This document shows positions 5,473 to 15,234 of a stretch of 59,651 nt of DNA, in pieces. Position 1 is the first letter of the stretch; each line of letters starts with the position of its first letter. Position numbers and translations under genes: made by a program. Source of the stretch: Alphaproteobacteria bacterium CG1_02_46_17 (GTDB lineage: Bacteria; Pseudomonadota; Alphaproteobacteria; Micavibrionales; Micavibrionaceae); contig MNUG01000007.1 of assembly GCA_001871905.1 (NCBI GenBank), positions 1-59,651 of the forward strand, read 5' to 3'. The notes under the pieces are model-generated. The model saw only the letters and a list, made by a program, of their open reading frames with translations, was not told where the DNA came from and did not search any database.

Positions 5473-8019
5473 ATGGTGGATATTGATTTAACGGAAGATG
5501 GCGTAAGGGCAGTAATACAAGCAAGTCCCGCAGTGCAAGACCATCAAAGGGTCTTGGCAGGGGCTAAGCCTACCTACACTGGAAAAGGTATTTATATCGG
5601 CGTTGGCGAAGGGCCGGAAGAGCTGGCACAGTATAAAGATGCCCTTGCCAAAGCCGGATATGTCGAAGAGAGAGATTTTTCAACCAAACCCTCCAGCCTT
5701 AACAATGGCAAAGATGTTATCAGTTTCAGCGGTCAAGCTGGTATCAAATTTACCGCCGAGCACGAGGCGCAGCGTCTTGCTGCCGCATCATCTACAAAAT
5801 CAAAGACCCCTGAAACACAGGGTTCTACCGCACGTGCATCTGCCAGTATAAATCCAACGGATAATATAGGCCCTGCCGCCATCGTATCAGGTGGCAAGTT
5901 AGAACAAGTTTCTGTGATCCCAAAACATGTTGAACAAGCCCTTCGCTTTAACAGTGAGAGCCGCATAGAGTCCACCGAAAGACTGGCCTACGGTTATAAG
6001 GATGGTGGCCGTCAGGCGCAATACGGCGATGAGATGAAAACCATAATTGGTACAAGAAGCCGTGAGTCGATTGAAGTAAGGTCACCATCAGAAGACCCCG
6101 CCTTAAAAAAGGCGATTGATACGGCCAAATCACAAATGGCGGGTATGGCATCCATTGAACAGAAAGCAACTTTCCTCAGTAATTACGTTGATAAACTTTT
6201 GCCCGAAATGCACGGCTATGAAGAGGCTTTGAAAACGATTCCTACTAATCAAGATGGGAAAGGGCGTGTTACGCTCGGGCAATTGATTGAAGCTCAAACT
6301 GGTGTTTGCCGCCACCGCTCCTTGCTATTCAAGGTTCTGGCAGATGAGACAGGCGTACCGACTGCCCTTGTAAGAGGACACTTTGAAGGCCCAAGGGAAA
6401 TGGGCGTTCATGCATGGAACGAAGTTCCACTAGAAAACGGCAAAAAATTATTGGTTGATGCCACGCACGGCAAAATCATACCTATGGATGATGCCTATAC
6501 ACGACAATACCAATATCTTAATAAAAAACCGATGTATGATAATAACGGGTTAATTGACTATAAGTCACAGCAAGCGGCAGCGCCAAAGGCAGAACCTGCA
6601 AGATTTGAGATACAAGATCATCAAAGGATTTTGGCGGGTGCCGAGCCCACATCTACCAGTAAGGGGATATATCTGGGAGTTGGGGAAAGTTCGGAAAAAC
6701 TGGCACAGTATAAAGATGCCCTTGCCAAAGCCGGATATATCGAGGGAAAAGATTTTTCGACCAAACCTTCCAGCCTTAATGGTGGAAAGGATGTTATTGC
6801 CTTCTCCGGCGGGGCGGGCATCAAATTCTCCGCCGAGCATGAACCCATGCGTGCAACGACTCCTCCTGCTTCTGTGACTGAGAAGAAAGCGGCCGCCACG
6901 AAGGTTGATATTGATTTAGACGAACCTCAGGCCGGCAGAGGATCGATGCTTGCCGCCACAGGTTCAAGAGTTGATGCCAAGCTTGGGAAAGCTGCAATTG
7001 CCGCTGAAGCTGCCACACATCTGGCCCAAGGTGATGTTACTGGTGCAGCTGCATCGGTAGCAAAAGATGTCGCGGCGCAAGCCGCAATAAAGACAGGTGT
7101 CGGATTCGTCGCCAAACGCATTCCGGTCGTCGGTGGGTTGGTGACCGCTGGGATGGCTCTCTTTTCCGCGGGGTCGCAGGCGGCACAGGGTAACTGGAAA
7201 ATGGCTGGTGCAGAATTGCTGGCGGGTGGCGCCGAAGCCGCCGGAAATCTTGTTGGGTTTGGTGCGGGTGACGCCGCACGTGAAGCCGTCCGTGCCGGTG
7301 TTATCGCCGCTGGTGGTCCTGCCGCAGAAAAATCAGGCGTACGTCAACTGGTTGAAAAATCTATTGATGTCGGCAAAGGGGTGATTGATAAGGCTAAATT
7401 TGAATCAATGAATCAAAAATCTCTGGCCACTGCCATCGCGGCAGATAATAGTCTGCATAAAACCATCAACCGCAGTGGTACCGCGACACCGTTGGCTGAA
7501 GCCTTAAAAGATAAAAGTTTCCGTGCGGATTACTTGAAAGTTCTTGAACAACAAACCGCAAGCGGTCAACATGACCGTACCGGACAGATAGCGATGATTA
7601 ATGCCTATGGGCAAAAGGTCGATGCGGCAGCACCGACACAAACCGCCGCTACACCTGCAAAATCTGCGGCAACTGCACAGGCATCAACCCCCACCGCAAG
7701 CTCGGTCACACAGCAACAAACCGCGCAGATGAAATCTATGTCCACTAGCGAACTGGGTCGGGCCATTCAAAAAGATGATGTCCTTCCTGATAAAGTCAAA
7801 ATCGGTAGCAAGGAAATGGATTTTGCCGAAGCCCTGAAAGATAAAGACTTTAGAAATAATACGCTCACGAATTTGGAAGCGGCACAAGCCAAAGACGTCG
7901 ATCTGTCATCACAGATTGCGATGGTAAAGGTCTATGGCGACAAAGTGGACGCCGACCAGAAAAAGCCGCCGGTCACAGCCTCGACTCCTACCCCGGCTAT
8001 CGCCGCGCCGATGGCATAA
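5473..8019 (+). CDS. Large mosaic protein with transglutaminase-like domain and two duplicated modules
   Basis: 848 residues, no signal peptide. Module A occurs twice, at about 22-100 and 381-459, starting QDHQR and containing AQYKDALAKAGY. Between the copies is a transglutaminase-like core with a plausible catalytic triad Cys279 (TGVCRHRSLLFK), His313 (GVHAWNEV) and Asp329 (LLVDATHGK); the Cys context resembles EDR1-type domains. After the second A copy a VDIDL motif repeats the N-terminus. Next come an Ala/Gly-rich hydrophobic region at about 500-615 that might insert in membranes, and two copies of module B at about 640-712 and 753-829 sharing AEALKDK.FR and QIAM...YG.KVDA. I do not know this architecture. 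It could be an effector, toxin or cell-envelope enzyme. AAGGGG lies 12 bases before the ATG. It stands alone behind a CtrA-type promoter. Confidence 0.8.
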   Translation: MVDIDLTEDGVRAVIQASPAVQDHQRVLAGAKPTYTGKGIYIGVGEGPEELAQYKDALAKAGYVEERDFSTKPSSLNNGKDVISFSGQAGIKFTAEHEAQRLAAASSTKSKTPETQGSTARASASINPTDNIGPAAIVSGGKLEQVSVIPKHVEQALRFNSESRIESTERLAYGYKDGGRQAQYGDEMKTIIGTRSRESIEVRSPSEDPALKKAIDTAKSQMAGMASIEQKATFLSNYVDKLLPEMHGYEEALKTIPTNQDGKGRVTLGQLIEAQTGVCRHRSLLFKVLADETGVPTALVRGHFEGPREMGVHAWNEVPLENGKKLLVDATHGKIIPMDDAYTRQYQYLNKKPMYDNNGLIDYKSQQAAAPKAEPARFEIQDHQRILAGAEPTSTSKGIYLGVGESSEKLAQYKDALAKAGYIEGKDFSTKPSSLNGGKDVIAFSGGAGIKFSAEHEPMRATTPPASVTEKKAAATKVDIDLDEPQAGRGSMLAATGSRVDAKLGKAAIAAEAATHLAQGDVTGAAASVAKDVAAQAAIKTGVGFVAKRIPVVGGLVTAGMALFSAGSQAAQGNWKMAGAELLAGGAEAAGNLVGFGAGDAAREAVRAGVIAAGGPAAEKSGVRQLVEKSIDVGKGVIDKAKFESMNQKSLATAIAADNSLHKTINRSGTATPLAEALKDKSFRADYLKVLEQQTASGQHDRTGQIAMINAYGQKVDAAAPTQTAATPAKSAATAQASTPTASSVTQQQTAQMKSMSTSELGRAIQKDDVLPDKVKIGSKEMDFAEALKDKDFRNNTLTNLEAAQAKDVDLSSQIAMVKVYGDKVDADQKKPPVTASTPTPAIAAPMA
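5623..5661 (+). repeat. 39-base direct repeat, copy 1
   Basis: Identical to 6700-6738, 1077 bases downstream. It lies in the conserved heart of module A of the mosaic protein gene. Perfect DNA identity over 39 bases inside more divergent flanks suggests recent duplication or gene conversion. Confidence 0.85.
6700..6738 (+). repeat. 39-base direct repeat, copy 2
   Basis: Second copy of the repeat at 5623-5661, in frame with it (offset 359 codons), encoding the LAQYKDALAKAGY segment of the second module A. Confidence 0.85.
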
Positions 8020-8100
8020 TACCACTATATATTTATCTGTTTATTTATGGGTAGAAATTGTCTCTCAATCAGATGGACAACTCTGCTTTGTCTTTATTTA

Positions 8101-8430
8101 TTATGTAAGCGACATTGTGTTGAGCTCTTTTTCCAGTTTCAGGAGCATATAGCGATCTTCCATCGGGATAAATTGCCGCCCATCCGGCGGGGTGACTTTG
8201 TCAATTTTCTGGAGGAGTAGCAGCATATAGGCAATATAGTCATTATAGTTTTTGAATTCTTTTTTGTTTGGATTTTTGGCCCGGGCTTGCGGAAGATAAT
8301 CCTCGATTGGTGTTATGACCGAGAAGCCAGTGCCATCAAGCTCGTGCGTGGATGTAAAAGATTTATAAGAGGCCCCCCTCGAATCCGAAGACGGGGTCAC
8401 GGATTGATAAAATCCTGAGACTAGGTTCAT
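8101..8430 (-). CDS. Unknown 109-residue protein
   Basis: Minus-strand gene with a strong ribosome site (AGAAGGAGG) six bases before ATG 8430. The protein is soluble, begins MNLVSGFYQSVTPSSDS and has a helical second half (YNDYIAYMLLLLQKIDKV, then MEDRYMLLKLEKELN). No family is recognised. It sits between the mosaic protein gene (convergent) and motA (divergent). Its Tyr/Leu amphipathic helices would suit a small protein-protein adaptor, but that is a guess. Confidence 0.7.
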   Translation of the reverse strand: MNLVSGFYQSVTPSSDSRGASYKSFTSTHELDGTGFSVITPIEDYLPQARAKNPNKKEFKNYNDYIAYMLLLLQKIDKVTPPDGRQFIPMEDRYMLLKLEKELNTMSLT

Positions 8431-8592
8431 ATCTGCCTCCTTCTGGAATATCAGAGACGATTTTCTAATCGTCCATATCCCATTTTATCCTGAAAAGGGC
8501 GGTTTTGCAATTTAAGGAGGCGCTTGCCCTTTGGGCGCAGGATTGGTAGTCTTTCCAAGGGTTTAAATTCGCTATTGTTTCAGGAGATGGGC

Positions 8593-9354
8593 GTGGGTGT
8601 TCTTAAGGTTTTATTTGTTTTACTTTGTGGTTTTGGCTTGCTCGTTGCAACATTGATGCTGACGGCCAAAGATCCGCTGACCTTTTTGAATTTGCCGAGC
8701 CTTATTCTGGTGTTCGGGGGCACGATTATTGCCACTTTTATCAGCTATCCATTCAAAACCATCAAACAGGCGGTTTCAGAGGCCTGGGCGGCGATCAAGG
8801 CTGGACAACAAAAGAATAATATTCAAGAACGTATCAGCCATTATTCCGAGGCGGTCTCAACCTTGAAACAAGGCGCATTGCAAGAAGCCGAACAAAAAAT
8901 CACAACCATTGACAGCCCCTATCTCGAAATGGCCGCCCAGATGATTATTGATAACAATTCGATTGATGATATTTCAAAAGTTTTGAACTGGAGATTAGAA
9001 CGCAAAAGATCGTCAGACCAGAATAACGCTATGGTCTTTAGAACCATGGCAGGATATGCGCCTGCTTTTGGAATGTTGGGGACGTTGATTGGTCTGGTAA
9101 ACATGCTTGATATGATGGATGCGGGTGATTTTTCTTCTATTGGGCCGAATATGGCGGTGGCGTTGATTACGACATTTTATGGGGTTCTGTTAGCCAATAT
9201 TGTGTTCAAGCCTTTGGCTGTTAAATTGGAACAACGTTCTTCTGAGGATGTTGTGATGCTGAGCGTTGCCAAAGAAGCCGTGACGTTATTGTCGCAAGGT
9301 AAACCTCCGGCTTATACGCGAGAGTTGCTCAATAAATATCTTGAGAAGAAATAG
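8593..9354 (+). CDS. motA: Flagellar motor stator protein MotA/PomA
   Basis: Stator subunit A, 253 residues from GTG 8593. The frame opens at 8524, but AGGAG (8582-8586) is ideally placed for GTG 8593 and directly abuts ATG 8587, so GTG is preferred. Four membrane helices are visible: two at the N-terminus, a large cytoplasmic loop, then two at about 150-200. The motor signature is clear in GYAPAFGMLGTLIGLV and the following IGPNMAVALITTFYG, with the conserved prolines. The PSLILVFGGTI segment after helix 1 is of the PomA/MotP type rather than the enterobacterial MotA type. It forms an operon with motB, six bases downstream. With MotB it conducts ions to turn the flagellum. Confidence 0.95.
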   Translation: MGVLKVLFVLLCGFGLLVATLMLTAKDPLTFLNLPSLILVFGGTIIATFISYPFKTIKQAVSEAWAAIKAGQQKNNIQERISHYSEAVSTLKQGALQEAEQKITTIDSPYLEMAAQMIIDNNSIDDISKVLNWRLERKRSSDQNNAMVFRTMAGYAPAFGMLGTLIGLVNMLDMMDAGDFSSIGPNMAVALITTFYGVLLANIVFKPLAVKLEQRSSEDVVMLSVAKEAVTLLSQGKPPAYTRELLNKYLEKK

Positions 9355-9360
9355 TCAGAT

Positions 9361-10197
9361 ATGAAACATTTTCCACCCCCGCATTCATCTGATTTAGAGC
9401 AGAGCATTGAAAAAAATTTCAATACTGCTCCCCAAAAATATGATTTTGATCTGGTCTCCACACCGCCCGCCGATAATGATGACTGGTTGATGACCTATAC
9501 TGATTTGGTCACGTTGTTGATTACGTTATTTATTGTGATGGTTGCCCATGCATCTTTTGACAAGAATAATGGAGATGCAGGGTTGCTGCCTTTATCAACA
9601 TCTATTCCAAGAATTTTTCATGGTGAACCGACGGGAATTCTAGAGACAGGAAAGGTTTTTGATCCTTCCTCGGTTGAAGCAAATGGGGTGAAGACGTCTG
9701 ATTTATCTGGAGGTGCAGGGGATGGAGACTCTTCAGACAAGGTAATGGAGCCCGACCCGGAAAAAGTGAAGAGGGCTGCTGAACTTCAGAATGCTGTGAA
9801 TAAAGCAGGCTTGCAGGACTCCGTCGAGATCGAGGTTATCTCGAATGAAATTGCTATGAGGATTAACGAGAAGGTTTTATTCCCTTCTGGACAGGCTGAC
9901 TTGTCAGGGCAGGGACAAAAGTTGTTGGAGCAAATTATCCCGACGATGCATGAAGGTCATTACCAGATCGTGGTCGAAGGACATACTGATAATATCCCGA
10001 TTTCAACGGATCGATATCCGTCGAACTGGGAGTTATCTGCTGCGCGGGCGATTTCTGTGATTCATTTTTTCGAGAACCAGAAAATTTCCAAAGACAGGAT
10101 GTCTGCCGTGGCGTTTGGCGATGCGCACCCGATCGAGTCTAACGATTCGGAAGAAGGTCGGCAAAGAAACAGGCGGGTTCAAATCGTTTTGAGGTAG
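9361..10197 (+). CDS. motB: Flagellar motor stator protein MotB/PomB
   Basis: Stator subunit B, 278 residues. A short cytoplasmic N-terminus leads into a single membrane helix with the ion-binding aspartate Asp48 (YTDLVTLLITLF). A linker of about 90 residues and a C-terminal OmpA-type peptidoglycan-binding domain follow (about 160-278), with the motifs VEGHTDNIPI and GRQRNRRVQIVL. The unusual N-terminal 30 residues (PPPHSSDLEQ) are longer than in many MotB proteins. It follows motA by six bases and is the last gene of the operon. Whether the pair uses protons or sodium cannot be read with certainty. Confidence 0.95.
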   Translation: MKHFPPPHSSDLEQSIEKNFNTAPQKYDFDLVSTPPADNDDWLMTYTDLVTLLITLFIVMVAHASFDKNNGDAGLLPLSTSIPRIFHGEPTGILETGKVFDPSSVEANGVKTSDLSGGAGDGDSSDKVMEPDPEKVKRAAELQNAVNKAGLQDSVEIEVISNEIAMRINEKVLFPSGQADLSGQGQKLLEQIIPTMHEGHYQIVVEGHTDNIPISTDRYPSNWELSAARAISVIHFFENQKISKDRMSAVAFGDAHPIESNDSEEGRQRNRRVQIVLR

Positions 10198-10365
10198 CGT
10201 GATACCTGTCCCTCTTGCAGTGATAATAATATTTCACTTTTGTGGAATAAACTTGATTTTATGTTGCCATAATTTTTCTTTCCCTTTCTATCAAATGGGT
10301 TTATTAGATGTTTTGCGGTGCACAACTGCATGGCCTTGAACCACTGTCTTACAGGGAGAGACATC

Positions 10366-11988
10366 ATGGCAATCCATAAGAAACATCATCCTCTCGTGGC
10401 CTATCATGAGGATATTACCGATGTCACAAGCAGATTTACGTTTACCCACCATCCCGTTCCTGACCGTTCGGGGTTAATTATTTCTCCGCAAGGATTCGGC
10501 CAGCCTTTCTTTCACAAACCAACCAATACTGTCGGGGTTTTATTTTCCAAAACGGCGAATAGTCTCGCTGGAACGCTTCTGGATAATGGTCGGCGTGTGA
10601 TGACACACGACCAAATGGAGGCCTGCTACATTTTTGGGGCCAGACGGTTAAAAGGAAATCCGGATGATCCATTATTCAAACGCCCGAATATTCATACTGT
10701 CCAGCGTGATTTGAGAGATGATCTGGATAAGGCGCGTCGTGAATTGGGATTGCGTAGTCGCAAACACTTTACGCTTTATAACGCAGACAATATTTATACC
10801 AACGGGCGACATGTTTATGAAATTCTGCCGCGTAAACGGGGTGGGTTTGATGTTGTCTTTCGCATGGCGACGCGTCGGGAAGATGGCGGATTCGTTCCTT
10901 TTGATATGAATGACAAAAGCTTGCGTGGTATTTTTTCCCGTGCAACCAAGGTGATCGAGAAAACCAAAACATACGAACAGGCACAACAGGCCGTTGGCCG
11001 TCATTGGCAATCTTTTTCTTCTGAATTGTGGTCGCAACGGAATATTTTTGTAACACAAGGCAAAGCAATCTTTGCAAAAAAACTTGCTTCGGATCTTATG
11101 TATGCCTATATGGATGAATCGTCGAAAGTGCTGGGAAGTACGGCGATTGTTGGCCTTATACTGGGGGTAAGCGAGGGCCCGACGTTAGGTGTGGTCGGTG
11201 GGTTGACGGTTGGTTTTACTGCTGCGGTAGGTCACACTGCCATTCATTTGCCCGTCGAAATCGGCTTGAAAGAATATCTTGAGATTCGCAAGAAATCCCG
11301 CGAGGCTAAAAGCAAACTGGATATTGATGCATATGGTTATGCGAAGGACGTATCCGACCATTTCAAAATTCAAACGCCGGAAAACATTTCCAAGGTTTGT
11401 CCGCACATTGATCTGGAGCGGTTTGCACCTGAAGATTTCGAATTGTTGCCACTGGATCAATTTACTCTGCAAAAAGACCGTGAAATGGTTCAGGATAATT
11501 TGCAGGCGTTGTCATTGTCCGGCCATTTGTTGTTTATGGGACAGCGTGGCTATTCTTCACAGTCGCATATTCTGGATCGGCGAACCGAGCTTAGAACTTT
11601 CCAAAGTGGTGTGACACGCTTGATTCATGAACGTGAGGACGGAAAGATTATTGTGTTCGGGCAGTATCGTCCGGAAATGTGCGCAGATGAACGTTTGCGA
11701 CTTCCTGAATGTTATATCGAGCAATTCAAAGGCCGTATCGTTCGGTTGGAATATGATCGAACAAAAACAACTTTTACAGATGGCTTGCCCAAAGGGCTGG
11801 AGCATACGACTTACAAAGATATGATTAATGAGATTGAAACAGATTTATTGTTCTCATCCCAGAATATTGATTCATGGGATATAAGAAGCAAGTCTTTTGA
11901 ATCTATTTTCGCTGCATTCTCTAATCCTGATCTTGGGATTAAAGTTAAAAGCATTGGTGCTTCTCCGCGTCTGGCGGCTCTCGCGTAA
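10366..11988 (+). CDS. Large unknown protein with one central hydrophobic segment
   Basis: 540 residues from ATG 10366, chosen over an in-frame start at 10318 because AGGGAGA lies just upstream. The N-terminal 240 residues are basic and His-rich (IHKKHHPLVAYHED) without recognisable motifs. At about 250-295 there is a Gly/Val/Ile-rich hydrophobic stretch (GLILGVSEGPTLGVVGG, GFTAAVGHTAIH) that may be one or two membrane helices. The C-terminal 240 residues are mixed alpha/beta. I recognise no family. It converges on uvrA with 16 bases between stops. Being downstream of motAB might mean envelope or motility involvement, but a 168-base gap argues for its own promoter. Confidence 0.75.
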   Translation: MAIHKKHHPLVAYHEDITDVTSRFTFTHHPVPDRSGLIISPQGFGQPFFHKPTNTVGVLFSKTANSLAGTLLDNGRRVMTHDQMEACYIFGARRLKGNPDDPLFKRPNIHTVQRDLRDDLDKARRELGLRSRKHFTLYNADNIYTNGRHVYEILPRKRGGFDVVFRMATRREDGGFVPFDMNDKSLRGIFSRATKVIEKTKTYEQAQQAVGRHWQSFSSELWSQRNIFVTQGKAIFAKKLASDLMYAYMDESSKVLGSTAIVGLILGVSEGPTLGVVGGLTVGFTAAVGHTAIHLPVEIGLKEYLEIRKKSREAKSKLDIDAYGYAKDVSDHFKIQTPENISKVCPHIDLERFAPEDFELLPLDQFTLQKDREMVQDNLQALSLSGHLLFMGQRGYSSQSHILDRRTELRTFQSGVTRLIHEREDGKIIVFGQYRPEMCADERLRLPECYIEQFKGRIVRLEYDRTKTTFTDGLPKGLEHTTYKDMINEIETDLLFSSQNIDSWDIRSKSFESIFAAFSNPDLGIKVKSIGASPRLAALA

Positions 11989-12004
11989 TGAACCGGAAAC
12001 CTGT

Positions 12005-14878
12005 TTATGCACGTTTCTTTGTTGTGGGTTTGTGAGCGGGTTTTAGCATTGGCGCCAGATAGTGGCCTGTGTAGCTGGCTTTGCTTGTTGCTACATCTTC
12101 CGGTGTTCCGGTGGCAATGATCTGCCCGCCGCCTGACCCGCCTTCTGGGCCAATGTCGATGATCCAGTCAGCCGTCTTGATAACATCAAGATTATGTTCG
12201 ATGACCAAAACTGTGTTGCCTGTATCTACCAAGCGGTGAAGGACCTCGAGAAGTTTCTTCACATCCTCGAAATGGAGGCCGGTTGTCGGTTCATCAAGAA
12301 TATAGAGGGTCTGGCCAGTCGCGCGTTTCGAGAGTTCCTTGGCGAGCTTAACCCGCTGTGCTTCTCCACCCGAGAGGGTTGTTGCCTGTTGTCCGACCTT
12401 AATGTAGTCGAGACCCACTTGCTGCAATGTCTCGAGTTTGTTGCGAATGGACGGGATGGCTTTGAAAAACTCGCAAGCTTCTTCAATCGACATGTCGAGA
12501 ACATCACTGATTGATTTCCCTTTATATTTTACATCTAGGGTTTCGCGGTTGTACCGTTTGCCTTTACATTCCTCGCAAGTCACATAGACATCGGGCAGGA
12601 AGTGCATTTCAATTTTAATCATGCCATCGCCTTGACAGGCTTCACACCTCCCACCCTTGACGTTGAATGAAAACCGTCCGGGGTTATATCCCCGCGTTTT
12701 GGCTTCGGGGAGTCCTGCAAACCATTCACGGATCGGGGTGAAGCATCCGGTATAGGTGGCGGGATTTGACCTCGGGGTGCGTCCAATGGGGGATTGGTCG
12801 ATGTCAATGACTTTGTCTAGATATTCCAGACCTTCAAGTGATTTGTATGGGGAGGGGATATCATTGGTTCGCATCAGTTTTTTTGATATGGCCTTGTACA
12901 GAGTATCAAGAACCAGTGTCGATTTCCCACTTCCGGAAACGCCCGTAATACAGGTGAATGTTCCCAATGGGAATTCGGCGGTGACGTTTCTCAGGTTGTT
13001 CCCAGTTGCTCCGATCAGACGCAGGATTTCCTGCTTTTTGCCACGGGTTTTGGCTGTTCGTCTTGTTGCGGGAATTTCTATTCTTCTTTTGCCGGACATA
13101 TATTGTGCGGTGATACTTTCTTCGCAGGCAAAAACCTTATCAGGTGTGCCCTCGGCAATGACCTGTCCACCGTGAATCCCTGCACCTGGCCCCATATCAA
13201 TCAGATAATCTGCGGCGCGGATTGCATCTTCGTCATGTTCAACAACAAGAACCGTATTGCCAATATCGCGCAGGTGTGTGAGGGTTTCGAGCAAACGGTT
13301 GTTATCCCGTTGGTGTAAACCAATGGACGGCTCATCCAGTACATATAAAACACCAGTTAGTCCGGAGCCAATCTGGGAAGCTAGACGAATTCGCTGGCTT
13401 TCTCCGCCGGATAAGGTTCCTGAGGCTCGATCAAGCGAGAGATAGTTGAGGCCAACATTCATCAGGAATTTCAGACGGTCGTTGATTTCTTTCAAAATCC
13501 TTGCCGCGATATCATTTTGTTGTCTGGTGAGTTTTGATGGAACATTACCAAACCACTCATAGGCTTCGGTGATCGAAAATCCTGTGGCCTCGGAAATATG
13601 TTTTTTAGCAATTTTGACAGCTAGAGCTTCTGGTTTCAAACGTGCGCCATTACAAGATGTGCAAGGGGAGCTGCTTTGGTATTTCGAGAATTCCTCGACC
13701 ATGCTTTGGCTCTCGGTTTCTTTGAAGCGACGCTCCAGATTGGGAATGACCCCCTCGAAGACTCGTTTTTGTTCATAAGAACCTTTGCCCTCACCGTAAT
13801 GGAAGGTAATCTCTTTATCTCCTGATCCATAGAGCAAAACAGCTCTGATTTTTTCGGGAAGGTCTTTCCATGGTGTAAAAATATCTGCTTTATAGGCACG
13901 ACAGACATCTTCCATGGCGCCGATATAATATTTGGCAAAGCTCTTTGACCACGGCTCAACCGCGCCATCGGCGATGGTCTTGGTTTCATCTGGCACAACG
14001 AGAGCCGGATCCATATAGAGCGTAAGCCCCAAACCATCACATTCAGGGCAAGCGCCATGTGGCGAGTTGAAGGAAAACAGGCGTGGTTCTATTTCTGGAA
14101 TGGTAAATCCTGAGACAGGGCAAGCAAATTTTTCGGAATAGACAGTTTCTTCGTGGGAGGTAGCATCTTCGATAATCAGCAGGCCATCGGCGAGTTTTAG
14201 GGCTATTTCCACAGAATCTGCCAGACGGGTTGTGATATCTTCGCGTAGCGCAAGACGGTCAACCACAACAGCAATATCATGTTTGAATTTTTTATCGAGC
14301 GTGGGGGCTTCGCCAATTTCATAGATGGTGCCGTCAATCTTGACCCTTTGGAATCCTTTGGATTGGAGTTCCTTGAGTTCTTTTTTATATTCACCTTTGC
14401 GGCCACGGACGATTGGCGCCATGATATAGAGCTTGGTTCCTTCACCCATCGCCATGATACGATCAACCATCTGGGTTACTGTTTGGCTTTCAATCGGTAG
14501 CCCTGTTGCCGGCGAATATGGAACGCCAACGCGCGCCCATAATAGACGCATGTAATCATAAATTTCGGTGACAGTCCCCACGGTTGAGCGTGGATTGCGA
14601 CTGGTCGTTTTTTGTTCGATGGAAATGGCGGGGGATAGGCCTTCGATGGAATCCACATCCGGTTTTTGCATCATCTCAAGAAATTGACGTGCATAGGCCG
14701 AGAGACTTTCGACATAACGGCGCTGACCTTCGGCATAAATGGTATCAAAGGCAAGCGATGATTTTCCCGATCCGGATAACCCGGTAATCACCACAAGCTT
14801 ATCGCGAGGAATGTCGAGATTGACATTCTTCAGGTTATGCTCGCGTGCACCGCGGATTGAGATTGTTGTCAGGGCCAT
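12005..14878 (-). CDS. uvrA: Excinuclease ABC subunit A
   Basis: DNA damage recognition subunit of nucleotide excision repair, 957 residues, full length for the family. Two ABC ATPase halves are visible: Walker [10 protein letters not shown] near residue 35 and GVSGSGKST near 645, with signature motifs [12 protein letters not shown] and [12 protein letters not shown]. Zinc-binding cysteines appear in CPECDGLG and in the CEACQGDG...[10 protein letters not shown] insert, and the dimer hinge motifs are present. A GTTC-N6-GTTC repeat (14897-14910) 19-32 bases before the ATG suggests SOS control shared with recA. Confidence 0.98.
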   Translation of the reverse strand: MALTTISIRGAREHNLKNVNLDIPRDKLVVITGLSGSGKSSLAFDTIYAEGQRRYVESLSAYARQFLEMMQKPDVDSIEGLSPAISIEQKTTSRNPRSTVGTVTEIYDYMRLLWARVGVPYSPATGLPIESQTVTQMVDRIMAMGEGTKLYIMAPIVRGRKGEYKKELKELQSKGFQRVKIDGTIYEIGEAPTLDKKFKHDIAVVVDRLALREDITTRLADSVEIALKLADGLLIIEDATSHEETVYSEKFACPVSGFTIPEIEPRLFSFNSPHGACPECDGLGLTLYMDPALVVPDETKTIADGAVEPWSKSFAKYYIGAMEDVCRAYKADIFTPWKDLPEKIRAVLLYGSGDKEITFHYGEGKGSYEQKRVFEGVIPNLERRFKETESQSMVEEFSKYQSSSPCTSCNGARLKPEALAVKIAKKHISEATGFSITEAYEWFGNVPSKLTRQQNDIAARILKEINDRLKFLMNVGLNYLSLDRASGTLSGGESQRIRLASQIGSGLTGVLYVLDEPSIGLHQRDNNRLLETLTHLRDIGNTVLVVEHDEDAIRAADYLIDMGPGAGIHGGQVIAEGTPDKVFACEESITAQYMSGKRRIEIPATRRTAKTRGKKQEILRLIGATGNNLRNVTAEFPLGTFTCITGVSGSGKSTLVLDTLYKAISKKLMRTNDIPSPYKSLEGLEYLDKVIDIDQSPIGRTPRSNPATYTGCFTPIREWFAGLPEAKTRGYNPGRFSFNVKGGRCEACQGDGMIKIEMHFLPDVYVTCEECKGKRYNRETLDVKYKGKSISDVLDMSIEEACEFFKAIPSIRNKLETLQQVGLDYIKVGQQATTLSGGEAQRVKLAKELSKRATGQTLYILDEPTTGLHFEDVKKLLEVLHRLVDTGNTVLVIEHNLDVIKTADWIIDIGPEGGSGGGQIIATGTPEDVATSKASYTGHYLAPMLKPAHKPTTKKRA

Positions 14879-14896
14879 TTCTTACGGGTTTCCTAT

Positions 14897-14910
14897 GTTC
14901 TTAATAGTTC
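14897..14910 (-). promoter_or_regulatory. Putative SOS (LexA) operator of uvrA
   Basis: GTTC (14897-14900) and GTTC (14907-14910) separated by six bases, 19-32 bases upstream of the uvrA ATG. The same spacing occurs three times in front of recA. The classical alphaproteobacterial SOS box is GTTC-N7-GTTC, one base longer. Confidence 0.55.
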
Positions 14911-14912
14911 GT

Positions 14913-15119
14913 TTAACGAGATAGGGAGCGCCCACTGGTTTTTCTCAATTTTCCGGGATTATCTTGAAGTTTTTGTTCTGGTCCATTCATCGGAGTTGAG
15001 CCGCAAGTTTGCATGAAATGTATCAGCAGCGCTGGAAATAGCTCCATTTTTGATCCTGAAGCAATATGCGCTAAAGTGAATATTGTTCCTATGCCCATGT
15101 TTTGTCTTTTTGATGTCAT
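14913..15119 (-). CDS. Doubtful 68-residue open frame between recA and uvrA
   Basis: A minus-strand frame from ATG 15119, with AGGA eight bases upstream, ends just before the uvrA repeat. The product ([14 protein letters not shown]... with [11 protein letters not shown]) matches nothing I know and has no clear codon bias. It may be a real small gene in the SOS region or only an open stretch. The rest of the 356-base gap holds the uvrA promoter region and the recA terminator. Confidence 0.25.
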   Translation of the reverse strand: MTSKRQNMGIGTIFTLAHIASGSKMELFPALLIHFMQTCGSTPMNGPEQKLQDNPGKLRKTSGRSLSR

Positions 15120-15186
15120 GTCTTTATTCCTGTTTCTATGGCTTTTTGAATGAGGGCACCTTATTGTCTTCCAGTCATTTGGTCAA

Positions 15187-15208
15187 GAAAAACGGGGCTA
15201 AAGCCCCG
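15187..15208 (-). terminator. Intrinsic terminator of recA
   Basis: CGGGGCT (15193-15199) and AGCCCCG (15202-15208) form a perfect 7-base GC-rich stem. On the minus strand it is followed by five T, 26-48 bases after the recA stop. Confidence 0.9.
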
Positions 15209-15234
15209 CTTTTCCGTGGAAGGGAACTGGTTAT

